Assembly: GCF_001423245.1 (NCBI RefSeq)
Contig: NZ_LMOH01000009.1
Location: 194-47,133, forward strand
Length of the DNA: 46,940 nt
Reading direction: 5' to 3'
Origin: Aureimonas sp. Leaf324
GTDB taxonomy: Bacteria > Pseudomonadota > Alphaproteobacteria > Rhizobiales > Rhizobiaceae
In this document: in pieces, positions 16,450-23,645 of the stretch
How positions within the stretch are numbered: the stretch's first letter is position 1
Layout: every line of letters begins with the position of its first letter
Program-made: the position numbers and the translations under genes
Notes under the pieces: model-generated
Databases searched by the model: none
What the model was told of the DNA's origin: nothing
What the model saw: the letters and a program-made list of their open reading frames with translations, nothing else

Positions 16450-16851
16450 TCAGTAGGTCATGCAGGCGGCGTTGAGCATGCCGATCGCCAGCGAGATGCC
16501 GGCCGACCACAGGCCGCCCGCCATTTCGCCATTCGTGATCCGCCGGGGAAGCCCGCGCATCGTCAGGCAGGCGACGGCAAAGGCGATCGCCTGGAACACG
16601 GCGCCGATGAACGCCCAGATCACGAAGTCGGCGAGCGAGACGGAGTTCGCCGCGGCCGAGGCGAGCGGCAGCGAGAAGCCGAGGATCGCGCCGAGAAAGG
16701 CGACGACGGCCGTCGCGTTGCCGGTGCGGATCAGCGTCAACTCGTGCTGCGGCGTCAGGGCGGAGTAGACGACCGAAAAGGCGGCGAGCGAGCCGAGCCC
16801 GGTGGCGAAGTAGGCGAGAAAGGCCGGCAGGCCTGCGACGTAGCCGAACAT
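16450..16851 (-). CDS. DUF350 membrane protein (YjfL-like)
   Basis: Small integral membrane protein of 133 aa with four predicted helices. The DUF350 features are LAYFATGLGSLAAFSVVYSALTP, EL-LIRTGNATAVVAFLGAILGFSLPLASA and a C-terminal helix with GMLNAACMTY. The gene begins 42 bases after the YjfK-like gene and ends 11 bases before the lipoprotein gene. Its role with PspA-like partners in envelope stress is known only by context. Confidence 0.92.
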   Translation of the reverse strand: MFGYVAGLPAFLAYFATGLGSLAAFSVVYSALTPQHELTLIRTGNATAVVAFLGAILGFSLPLASAAANSVSLADFVIWAFIGAVFQAIAFAVACLTMRGLPRRITNGEMAGGLWSAGISLAIGMLNAACMTY

Positions 16852-16893
16852 GCTGCGGGAGGTCCTTGTGTCAGAAGAAGGGGCGCGCGGGGA

Positions 16894-17559
16894 TCACAGG
16901 CGGCGCACGTCGGCCGCCATCAGGCCGTAGCCGAGGATGAACTCGATCGACGCCCCTTGCGAGGCCCCGGTGCCGAGATCACGCTCGATGTTGATCAGCA
17001 GCATCTCGCGCGCCTGGCCGAGCGGGCGGGCGTAGAGCATGCAGGACTGGTGGATCTCGCGCCGGCTCTGGCCGTCGTTCACGGTCTCAACGAACTCCAC
17101 GAGGTCGGCGCGCCCCGCCCCATCGCCCCAGAAGCGCTCGAAGACGATGCCGTCCGCGTCGTAGCGCGGCTGGCCGATGAGGCCCGAGGGCCCGCGCCAG
17201 CGCGCCCAGTCCGCCGCGCCCGCCGGCACCACCGAGTCCCACGGCTGGTAGAGGCTGACGTCGAGAAGTTCGTCGCCGGGCGCCGCGGACGTCGAGAGGA
17301 CCTGGAGCATCGTGTTGTCGTCGGCGTAATAGCGCGAGAGGACCGTCTGCGGGTCGAGCCGCGCCTCGCCGTAGGCCGCGACCAGCATCACCCCGCCGGC
17401 CGGCAGCGGCATGGCGGGCTGCGCCCCCGCCGTCATCGCCTGGAGGCTGAGCGTGTCGATCTCGATCCCGCCACCGAGGGCGACGCCGAGCGGCCCGTGT
17501 TCCGCGGGCAGCGCCGCCGGGCTCTCGCCCGATCCCCAGCCGAAGAAGCGTCCGATCAT
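16894..17559 (-). CDS. DUF2491 protein (YjfK-like)
   Basis: Soluble protein of 221 aa, first gene of the minus-strand half of the yjf-type cluster. The DUF2491 pattern is visible: GVALGGGIEIDTLSLQ, GVMLVAAYGEARLD, YADDNTMLQVL, LYQPWDSVVP and RDLGTGASQGASIEF. ATG 17559 was chosen over an upstream in-frame start because it matches the family N terminus (MIGRFFGWG). It diverges from the YjfI-like gene across 95 bases that must hold both promoters. Confidence 0.9.
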   Translation of the reverse strand: MIGRFFGWGSGESPAALPAEHGPLGVALGGGIEIDTLSLQAMTAGAQPAMPLPAGGVMLVAAYGEARLDPQTVLSRYYADDNTMLQVLSTSAAPGDELLDVSLYQPWDSVVPAGAADWARWRGPSGLIGQPRYDADGIVFERFWGDGAGRADLVEFVETVNDGQSRREIHQSCMLYARPLGQAREMLLINIERDLGTGASQGASIEFILGYGLMAADVRRL

Positions 17560-17654
17560 CCGCGTCCCACCTTGTGCCGTTCGCTGCAACCCTTATGACA
17601 TGCCGGCCGCCCGACGGAAGGGCGACGACGGTTCGAGACGGGAGTTTGAGAGAC

Positions 17655-18080
17655 ATGGCGAACTGGAATCTCGCATCCCTGACGGAGCTTTTCGCCTCCG
17701 ATCCTCCGGCGCTGGGAGACGTCGACGTCTCGATTGAGGGCGACGTCCTGCGGGTCACCCTGAAGGAAAAGGGCCATCTCGACGTCTTCGTCGTCGCGGG
17801 CGGCGAGCAGATCCTCGCCAGCGTCATGCTGGCGCCCGCCGACAGCGTGCCCGAGCGCAGCGCCTTCGAGCGCCTCGCGCTCAAGACGCACAAGCTCGTG
17901 CCGCTTTCCACCTTCGGCATCTCGATCGTGAACGGGCAGGAGTGGTACGAACTCTTCGGCTCGCTCTCGGCCCGCTCGTCGGCCGAGGTCGTGGTCGAGG
18001 AGGTCGCGGTGCTCGCCGGCAACGCCGAGGACGCGGCCCGCCTCATCGAGGAATGGCGCAACGGGGAGATCGCGGAATGA
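17655..18080 (+). CDS. DUF2170 protein (YjfI-like)
   Basis: Cytoplasmic protein of 141 aa, usual length for DUF2170. The motifs LRVTLKEKGHLDVFVVAGGEQIL and STFGISIVNGQEWYELFGSLS are typical. The last codons overlap the start of the PspA-like gene (ATGA), so the two are translationally coupled. The N terminus MANWNLASLTELF follows a GAG-rich ribosome site. Confidence 0.92.
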   Translation: MANWNLASLTELFASDPPALGDVDVSIEGDVLRVTLKEKGHLDVFVVAGGEQILASVMLAPADSVPERSAFERLALKTHKLVPLSTFGISIVNGQEWYELFGSLSARSSAEVVVEEVAVLAGNAEDAARLIEEWRNGEIAE

Positions 18081-18823
18081 GCGTCTGGGGCAAACTCTTC
18101 TCGGCCGTGCGCGGCGGCATCAACGAGGCGGCCGAAGGCGCCGCCGACACGCAGGCGCTGCGCATCCTCGACCAGGAGATCCGCGACGCCGACAACGCGC
18201 TGCGCAAAGCGCGCTCGGACCTCGCCGGCATCATGGCGACGGCCAAGGCGCTCGGCCGCCGGGTCGACGAGGCCCGCGCCAAGGACCAGAAGGACCTCGA
18301 ATCGGCGCGCGCGGCGATGGCTGCCGGCCGCGAGGACCTTGCCCGGCAGCTCGCCGACCGCATGTCGCGCAACCGCGCCGACATGGCCCGCGACGAGGCC
18401 GAGCTGCAGCGCCTCCAGGGCGCGCAGTCGCAGATGCTGCGGGCCGTGCAGGACACCGAGACGCGCATCCAGACGATGCGCCGCGAGGTGGAGGGCGTGA
18501 AGGCGAACGAGTCGCTCCTGCAGGCGCAGTCGGCGATCGCCTCCAGCCATGCCGGCGTCAACTCGCGCCTCGGCAGCGCGATGGAATCGCTCGAGCGCGT
18601 CAAGAAGCGGCAGGAAGTCATGGCGGGGCGGCTCGAGGCCGGAGCCGAGCTCCAGGCGCTGCAGAGCGGCTCGTCGCTCGATCAGGCGCTTCTGGAAGCC
18701 GGGATCGGCGGCAACCGCTCCTCGTCCGACGACATCTTCGCCGAGATCACGCGCGGCGACCAGCCCCAGTCGATCGGCGTCGAGCGCCCCAGCGCCACGA
18801 TCACCTACGATCCCAAGCGGTAA
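18077..18823 (+). CDS. PspA/IM30-family protein (YjfJ-like)
   Basis: Membrane-associated ESCRT-III-like protein of 248 aa. It is almost entirely alpha-helical: an N-terminal amphipathic segment (MSVWGKLFSAVRGGINEAAEG), then long coiled coils (about 30-190) with the LDQEIRDADNALRKARSDLA pattern of PspA. It lacks the C-terminal extension of cyanobacterial Vipp1. Known relatives bind stressed inner membrane. Its neighbours (DUF2170, DUF2491, DUF350, DUF1190, ATP-grasp ligase) form the conserved YjfIJKLM-C set. Confidence 0.94.
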   Translation: MSVWGKLFSAVRGGINEAAEGAADTQALRILDQEIRDADNALRKARSDLAGIMATAKALGRRVDEARAKDQKDLESARAAMAAGREDLARQLADRMSRNRADMARDEAELQRLQGAQSQMLRAVQDTETRIQTMRREVEGVKANESLLQAQSAIASSHAGVNSRLGSAMESLERVKKRQEVMAGRLEAGAELQALQSGSSLDQALLEAGIGGNRSSSDDIFAEITRGDQPQSIGVERPSATITYDPKR

Positions 18824-18830
18824 GGATTGC

Positions 18831-18851
18831 GGGCGGCCTCGACGGCCGCCC
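18831..18851. terminator. Hairpin 1 between convergent PspA-like and Dps-like genes
   Basis: Perfect stem gggcggcc / ggccgccc with loop tcgac, 8 bases after the PspA-like stop. Together with the next hairpin it makes a bidirectional boundary. Confidence 0.5.
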
Positions 18852-18859
18852 TGTAAACT

Positions 18860-18887
18860 CGACGCCGGACGAGATCGCCCGGCGTCG
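18860..18887. terminator. Hairpin 2 between convergent PspA-like and Dps-like genes
   Basis: Perfect 9-base stem cgacgccgg / ccggcgtcg with a 10-base loop, 25 bases past the Dps-like stop on the minus strand. No T-run follows on either strand. Confidence 0.5.
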
Positions 18888-18911
18888 ATCGGTCAGGCCA
18901 GAACTCGCGCC

Positions 18912-19793
18912 TTACTGCGCCGTCTGCCTGTTGAGCTGCATCGGCGCCTGATTGGCGGGAATGTCGATCGCGCGGCCCTGGTTCAGGATCTCGCCGTTGC
19001 GCTGGTCGGTCGGCGTCGACTGGACGTAGGCGCGCATCATCCACTGGTACTTGTCGAGGCTGCCCTCGACCTCCTGCAGGATGTTGGAGGTCTCGGGGTC
19101 GTTCTCCTCGGACGCGAGGATGCCGCCGCGCACCTCCTCGCCGACCTGCTTGTAGGCCAGCGTGAACCAGCGCACGATCTCGGCGTCGTCGACGAAGCCG
19201 CCCGGAAACTCGGGGAGCGACGAGGTCTGGACGATCGTCGTCGCGCGCCCGTCCGACGAGACGCCGATCGCGAGCAGGCGCTCGGCCACCGTGTCGGCGA
19301 GCTTGCCCCAGGCCTCGTGCTGCTCGTCGAGCTGCTCGTGCAGGGGGTAGAAGAACGGGCCGCTGACGTTCCAGTGCGCCTGCTTCGTCTGGAGCTGCAG
19401 CGTCTGGAGCTCGGTAAGCGTGTTCTGGAGCGCGCGCACCGACGCCTTCAGCCCCTCCTCGCCGCCGTTCGGCGAGACGAAGGGGGCGGAGCTCACCTGG
19501 TTGTTGGGGAACGGCGCTTGATCCTGCGGCAGCGCGAGCGAGGCCGAGGAGGAGGTCGACCCTTCAGAGCCCAGCCGGCGGAGGGCCGGGGCGAGGTCCT
19601 TGCCCTCGGCGGACGCCGCCGTGGACGACGGCGTCGCTTGCGTTCCGCCGGACGAGGCGGCCGATGACATCGGGGTGGAGGACTGGGTCTGGGCCGGGGC
19701 CTGCGTCCCGCTCTCGGCCTGCGCCAGCGCAGGCAGCGCCGTGCCGGACAGGCCGGCGAGAAGGAGGGATGCGGAGAGAAGCGTCGTGCGCAT
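18912..19793 (-). CDS. Exported Dps-like ferritin with signal peptide and disordered N-terminal region
   Basis: Predicted periplasmic mini-ferritin, 293 aa, much longer than ordinary Dps (about 160-190). Residues 1-24 are a Sec signal peptide (MRTTLLSASLLLAGLSGTAL...ALAQA). Residues 25-110 are Ser/Thr/Gln/Ala-rich and probably disordered. The Dps fold begins near 115. All five ferroxidase ligands of E. coli Dps are aligned with exact spacing: H140, H152, D156, D167 and E171 (KQAHWNVSGPFF..LHEQLDEQ...LADTVAER). The C terminus continues past the usual fourth helix (to ...QLNRQTAQ). ATG 19793 has AAGG nearby upstream. Location next to cytochrome b561, cupredoxin and MbfA suggests iron or peroxide handling in the envelope (inference). 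Confidence 0.88.
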   Translation of the reverse strand: MRTTLLSASLLLAGLSGTALPALAQAESGTQAPAQTQSSTPMSSAASSGGTQATPSSTAASAEGKDLAPALRRLGSEGSTSSSASLALPQDQAPFPNNQVSSAPFVSPNGGEEGLKASVRALQNTLTELQTLQLQTKQAHWNVSGPFFYPLHEQLDEQHEAWGKLADTVAERLLAIGVSSDGRATTIVQTSSLPEFPGGFVDDAEIVRWFTLAYKQVGEEVRGGILASEENDPETSNILQEVEGSLDKYQWMMRAYVQSTPTDQRNGEILNQGRAIDIPANQAPMQLNRQTAQ

Positions 19794-19852
19794 GAGGTCG
19801 CCTTGCTTTGGAGGATGCCTCCACAAGGCCGCGGGAATCCAAGCGGTTGCAG

Positions 19853-19870
19853 CTATACGAAAGCGTATAG
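19853..19870. promoter_or_regulatory. Palindrome CTATACG-N4-CGTATAG upstream of the Dps-like gene
   Basis: A perfect 7-base inverted repeat separated by four bases lies 60 bases upstream of the Dps-like start and 27 bases after the cytochrome b561 stop. It stands out as AT-rich for this genome. It may be a regulator operator for the Dps-like gene or a weak terminator; no regulator can be assigned. Confidence 0.4.
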
Positions 19871-19896
19871 AGGCGGACGCGCCCGCCCCGCCCCCG

Positions 19897-20460
19897 TCAC
19901 CAGATCCGCATGCGGTTCAGGAGACCGTCGCGCCGGATGAACTGGTGGTTGAGCGCACCCGCGACATGCAGCGCGGTGAGCGCCAGGATCGCCCAACCGA
20001 TCGTTCCGTGGAGCTCGAAGAGCTGGTCGCTCCGGTCCTCGTTCATCGCCACGAGATCCGGTAGCGCCAAGCCGAAGAACCGGATCGTGTCGCCCGACAA
20101 GGCCGAAGCGTACCAGCCGACGAGCGGCATGGCGACGAGGAGCGCGTAGAGCAACGCCTGCACCAGCGTCGCCAGACGCGTCTCCCAGCGCGGCGTGTCG
20201 CCGGGCAGCGGCTCGATCGGATGGGTCACGCGCCAGGCGATGCGCGCGGCGACGACGACGAGGATCAGGAGACCGAGGGACTGGTGCAGGGAGACGAGCG
20301 ACGCGGCCGTGTCGCTCGGCCCCAGCGCATCGAAGGTCCAGGCGAGAGCGAACATGATGGCGAGCAGACCGGCCGTCAGCCAGTGCAGGGACCGCGTGGC
20401 GAGAGGGAGCGGGCGCGGGCGGCGCGTTGCCGCACCATCGGGCCGGGAGATTACGAACAT
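19897..20460 (-). CDS. Cytochrome b561-family membrane protein
   Basis: Inner-membrane di-heme b-type cytochrome of 187 aa with four hydrophobic helices. Candidate heme ligands are H26 (SLHW), H59 (SLHQS), H151 (ELHGTIGW) and H165 (ALHVAG), as in the bacterial CybB group. These proteins pass electrons from quinol, for example to superoxide. It diverges from the cupredoxin gene, sharing a 99-base AT-rich promoter area. Confidence 0.93.
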   Translation of the reverse strand: MFVISRPDGAATRRPRPLPLATRSLHWLTAGLLAIMFALAWTFDALGPSDTAASLVSLHQSLGLLILVVVAARIAWRVTHPIEPLPGDTPRWETRLATLVQALLYALLVAMPLVGWYASALSGDTIRFFGLALPDLVAMNEDRSDQLFELHGTIGWAILALTALHVAGALNHQFIRRDGLLNRMRIW

Positions 20461-20475
20461 GTATAGTTCTCGCCA

Positions 20476-20503
20476 TTCGACAGAAATATTGTCTCCCTAT
20501 TTA
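20476..20503 (+). promoter_or_regulatory. Candidate promoter for the cupredoxin gene
   Basis: TTCGAC and TATTTA are separated by 16 bases, in an AT-rich patch 57 bases upstream of the cupredoxin start. A GACA-N7-TGTC inverted repeat at 20480-20494 lies inside it. Support is by pattern only. Confidence 0.35.
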
Positions 20504-20559
20504 TGACCGAAGGCAGGTTGCCGTCAAATATCGCAGTCCGTCATAACTGGAGAAATACA

Positions 20560-20988
20560 ATGAACTTCTCTCGTCTTGCTCTTGCCTCCGGCCTTCTCGC
20601 GGTGCTTCTCCCCGCCTCGGCCTTCGCCGCCGAGACGGTCTCGGTCCAGCTCGTGGGCGAGCGCGGCGGGCAGATGGCGATCAAGCTCGACAAGACCGAG
20701 GTGCCCGCCGGCGAGGTGACGTTCGAGGTCGCCAACGTCGCGGCCAACACGCCGCACGAGATGGTGGTGATCAAGCTCGACAAGCCGGGCGAGACGCTGA
20801 AGGTCGATCCCGCCAAGAACCGCGTCGACGAGAAGACGCTGATGAGCATGGGCGAGGTGTCCGACCTCAAGGCGGGCCAGTCCGGCAAGCTTACCGTCAA
20901 CCTCAAGCCCGGCGCCTACGAGCTGATCTGCAACATCAAGGGCCACGTCGCGGCCGGCATGGTCGCCATGTTTACCGTCAAGGGCTGA
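20560..20988 (+). CDS. Exported cupredoxin-domain copper protein
   Basis: Small exported electron-transfer protein, 142 aa. A signal peptide covers residues 1-23 (cleavage after ASAFA). The type-1 copper ligands are present: H66 (NTPHEMVV), C124, H129 and M134 (ELICNIKGHVAAGM). The spacing C-x4-H-x4-M is that of plastocyanin/sulfocyanin-like proteins. ATG 20560 has GGAGAAA upstream. Divergent from cytochrome b561, with which it may exchange electrons (inference). Confidence 0.93.
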   Translation: MNFSRLALASGLLAVLLPASAFAAETVSVQLVGERGGQMAIKLDKTEVPAGEVTFEVANVAANTPHEMVVIKLDKPGETLKVDPAKNRVDEKTLMSMGEVSDLKAGQSGKLTVNLKPGAYELICNIKGHVAAGMVAMFTVKG

Positions 20989-21263
20989 CGCCCGGACCGC
21001 CGCCTCGGGGACGGGGTCGACGCTCACCGGGAGCGTGGCCCCTTCCCGTCCGCAGAAGCCACGGCGCAGCGGCGCCAGAGAGCCGGGACCCCGGCGGGTC
21101 CAGGCCACGCCCTCGTGGACGACGCCGCACCGCGATCCCGCCGGCGCCCTCCTCCGCCGAGCCCTGCCGCCATCCCGAGACACGACCGTTCGGCCGCCTT
21201 TCGGGCGCGTCGAGCCGTCGCCATCGATTGGCGCGACGGGCGGCGCGTGCTACATCCCCCTTG
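20989..21263. other. Intergenic region between cupredoxin and mbfA
   Basis: About 300 bases to the next start, without a credible gene. A nested hairpin at about 21013-21042 (inner stem acgctc/gagcgt, outer gggg/cccc) probably ends the cupredoxin transcript. The right end carries the Irr-type box listed separately. Confidence 0.45.
21013..21042 (+). terminator. Nested hairpin downstream of cupredoxin gene
   Basis: Inner stem acgctc-accgg-gagcgt with outer ggggtcg/ggcccc pairing, 25 bases after the stop; followed by ccttccc rather than a clean T-run. Confidence 0.4.
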
Positions 21264-21280
21264 TTTAGAATAATTCCAGA
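21264..21280. promoter_or_regulatory. Irr-type iron control element (ICE box) in front of mbfA
   Basis: TTTAGAA-TAA-TTCCAGA matches the ICE consensus TTTAGAA-N3-TTCTAAA of rhizobial Irr, with a perfect left arm and two changes in the right. It lies 12 bases upstream of the mbfA start, in an AT-rich island, where binding would repress. Irr control of mbfA under low iron is established in Agrobacterium and Bradyrhizobium. Confidence 0.75.
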
Positions 21281-21292
21281 CTGGAAACTGCG

Positions 21293-22270
21293 ATGCTCTG
21301 GTTCGCCGATGGCCGCAAGCGATTTGCCGATCTGTCGGAGCGCGAGATCCTGGCGCTCGCCATCTCCGCCGAAGAGGACGACGCCCGCATCTATGCGGGC
21401 TTCGCCGAACGGCTGGCGGGCGACTATCCCGAAACCGCCGCCGTGTTCCGCGCGATGGAAGCGGAGGAGGACGGCCACCGCCGCGCCCTCATCGACGAGC
21501 ACGAGCGACGGTTCGGCGGCACCATCCCCCTGATCCGGCGCGAGCACGTCGCGGACTATGTCAGCCGCCGTCCGGTCTGGCTGGTGGCGCAGCTCGGGAT
21601 CGAGCGCATGCGCGCCGAGGCCGACCGGATGGAGGACGCGGCCTGCCGGTTCTACGAGGAGGCGGTCAAGCGCGTCGGCGACCCCTCGACGCGGCGGCTC
21701 CTCGGCGATCTCGCCGAGGCCGAGCGCCGCCACAAGGGCAAGGCGAACGCGCTGGAGGAGGCGCACCTGACGCCGGACGCCCGCGCCGAGGAGGACAGGA
21801 CGGCGCGCAAGCAGCTGATCCTGACGCTCGTCCAGCCGGGACTGGCGGGTCTGATGGACGGGTCGGTGTCGACGCTCGCACCGATCTTCGCCACGGCCTT
21901 CGCCACCGAGAATTCGCATACCACGCTTCTCGTCGGCTTGGCCGCCGCCGTCGGCGCCGGCATCTCCATGGGCTTCACCGAGGCCGCGCACGACGACGGC
22001 GTCCTGTCGGGGCGCGGCTCGCCGGTCAAGCGCGGGCTCGCGTCCGGCATCATGACGGCGGTCGGCGGGCTCGGCCATGCCCTGCCCTACCTGATCCCCG
22101 ATTTCTGGACCGCCACCGCGATCGCCCTCGTCGTGGTCTTCGTCGAGCTCTGGGCGATCGTCTGGATCCAGCACCGCTTCATGGAAACGCCGATCCTGCG
22201 CGCCGCCGTCCAGATCCTCGTCGGCGGCGCGCTGGTGCTGGCGGCGGGCATCCTGATCGGCGGCGGCTGA
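21293..22270 (+). CDS. mbfA: MbfA membrane-bound ferritin (erythrin-VIT1 iron exporter)
   Basis: Inner-membrane iron exporter of 325 aa, the usual MbfA size. The N-terminal ferritin-like domain (about 10-165) has carboxylate/His motifs: ISAEEDDARIYAGF, AMEAEEDGHRRAL and LAEAERRHKGKA. The C-terminal VIT1-like domain (about 175-325) has several membrane helices including LMDGSVSTLAPIFATAFAT and GAGISMGFTEAAHDDG. Known MbfA proteins export iron and confer peroxide tolerance in Bradyrhizobium and Agrobacterium. An ICE box sits just upstream. Confidence 0.95.
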   Translation: MLWFADGRKRFADLSEREILALAISAEEDDARIYAGFAERLAGDYPETAAVFRAMEAEEDGHRRALIDEHERRFGGTIPLIRREHVADYVSRRPVWLVAQLGIERMRAEADRMEDAACRFYEEAVKRVGDPSTRRLLGDLAEAERRHKGKANALEEAHLTPDARAEEDRTARKQLILTLVQPGLAGLMDGSVSTLAPIFATAFATENSHTTLLVGLAAAVGAGISMGFTEAAHDDGVLSGRGSPVKRGLASGIMTAVGGLGHALPYLIPDFWTATAIALVVVFVELWAIVWIQHRFMETPILRAAVQILVGGALVLAAGILIGGG

Positions 22271-22325
22271 GGGCGCCGGGCGGGCCTTTTTCCCCCTTCC
22301 CCCCAAGCCTTAGCCAAGGGAGACG

Positions 22326-22356
22326 CCGAGCCCGACGCCTCCCTGCCGAGGCTCGG
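22326..22356. terminator. Hairpin between convergent mbfA and sugar-binding protein genes
   Basis: Stem ccgagcc / ggctcgg in the 110-base gap; a ctttttccccc run after mbfA lies just before it. Weak evidence. Confidence 0.35.
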
Positions 22357-22380
22357 GGTCCGGCGGCAGATATCGTCCGC

Positions 22381-23619
22381 CTATTTCATCATCGGCGCGA
22401 TCGTGTCGGCCATGGCCGCGGACGCCGCGTCCGGCGTCATCGCGCCGTTGCCGACCGCCGTCATGTCGTCGAGCACGGCCTGGCTGATCCTGACGCCGTT
22501 CTGGCCGGGCCAGGCGAACCAGGGCAGCGCGCGGTCGATCTGCCGGGCGCTCGTCGCAAAGCTCGGGTTGGCCGCGTAGAAGGGCTTGAGCGTCTCGATC
22601 GCCTTCTCGTTGGAGGGCATGTAGCCGGTCTGCTCCACCACATAGGCCTGGCTTTCCGGGCTGGTGCCGAAGAGGAGGTAGTCGAAAGCCGCCGCGCGCC
22701 TGGCGGGATCGTCGGTCAGGATCACCGCCGCCATGCCGCCCGACGCAACGCCCCCGCCGGCCTTCAGGACCGGCATCTCGGCCGTGCTCCAGGCGAAGCG
22801 GTCGCCAATCTCGCGCGAGAAGGAGCGCACGGCCGCGGTCGAGTTGAAGTAGATGCCGAGCTTGCCGGCGAACATCTCCTGGCGTGCCGCCTTGTCGGCG
22901 ATCGGCTGCTGGCCGCCCTCGTCGAAGAAGCGGCGATAGGTGCGCACCGCCTCGCGCCCGCCCTCGGTGGCGAAGGCGATTTCGCTGCCGTCCCCGCCGA
23001 CCGGGGCAAGGCCGTTGGTGGCCAGGAGATTCTGCGTCATCCAGTCGTCGTCGCCGAGCGAATAGTACATGCCGGTCACGCCGCCGCCGAGCGCCTGAAT
23101 CTTGCCCGCCAGCGCGATCGTCTCGTCCCAGGTCTTGGGCATCGCATCCGGGTTGCCACCGGCCTTCGTGACGAGGTCCTTGTTGTAGAACATCACCGGC
23201 GTCGAGCTCGTCCAGGGCAGGCCGTACTGCACGCCGTCGACCTGCGTCAGCTTCAGGATCGCGTCGGTGTAGCCGAGCGCGGCCATGTCGCGGCCGGCCG
23301 CCACGTCGTCGAGCGGCTTTACCATGCCGCGCGCGACGAGGTTCTGCAGGAGGTGCGAGCCGACCATGAAGACGTCGGGCGCCTCCCCCGCCATCTCCTG
23401 CCGGATCACCGAGACGAGGCCCTCGGCGTAGTCGGTGGACGGCGCCTGGAACGTGATCTTCACGTCCGGATGGGCCTCCATGTAGCGGCGCGCGATCTCG
23501 CCCTGCCACGTGGCGTGATGCGGCCACGCATGGAGGACGGTGAGGGTCGTGTCGGCCGCGACGGCGGGCGCGGCGGCCAGCGCCGCACCGAGTGCGAGGC
23601 CGAGGATCAGGGACTTCAT
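22381..23619 (-). CDS. Carbohydrate ABC transporter substrate-binding protein (UgpB-like family 1)
   Basis: Exported binding protein, 412 aa. Signal peptide residues 1-21 (MKSLILGLALGAALAAAPAVA). The family pattern is clear: TVLHAWPHHATWQGEIARRYME, VQYGLPWTSSTPVMFYNKDL, the AGGNPDAMPKTWDE loop and the late YVVEQTGYMPSNEKA. ATG 23619 has AAGGAG upstream. It is the last gene of the ATPase-permease-permease-binding-protein operon. The sugar cannot be named: many UgpB-like proteins bind glycosides or polyols. Confidence 0.94.
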   Translation of the reverse strand: MKSLILGLALGAALAAAPAVAADTTLTVLHAWPHHATWQGEIARRYMEAHPDVKITFQAPSTDYAEGLVSVIRQEMAGEAPDVFMVGSHLLQNLVARGMVKPLDDVAAGRDMAALGYTDAILKLTQVDGVQYGLPWTSSTPVMFYNKDLVTKAGGNPDAMPKTWDETIALAGKIQALGGGVTGMYYSLGDDDWMTQNLLATNGLAPVGGDGSEIAFATEGGREAVRTYRRFFDEGGQQPIADKAARQEMFAGKLGIYFNSTAAVRSFSREIGDRFAWSTAEMPVLKAGGGVASGGMAAVILTDDPARRAAAFDYLLFGTSPESQAYVVEQTGYMPSNEKAIETLKPFYAANPSFATSARQIDRALPWFAWPGQNGVRISQAVLDDMTAVGNGAMTPDAASAAMADTIAPMMK

Positions 23620-23645
23620 GGCGGGCTCCTTCGCGAGGGCGGAGA

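Noticed and set aside
20989-21263. Possible gene between cupredoxin and mbfA
   Set aside because: Only frames with no ribosome site and shadow composition; the right end is regulatory.
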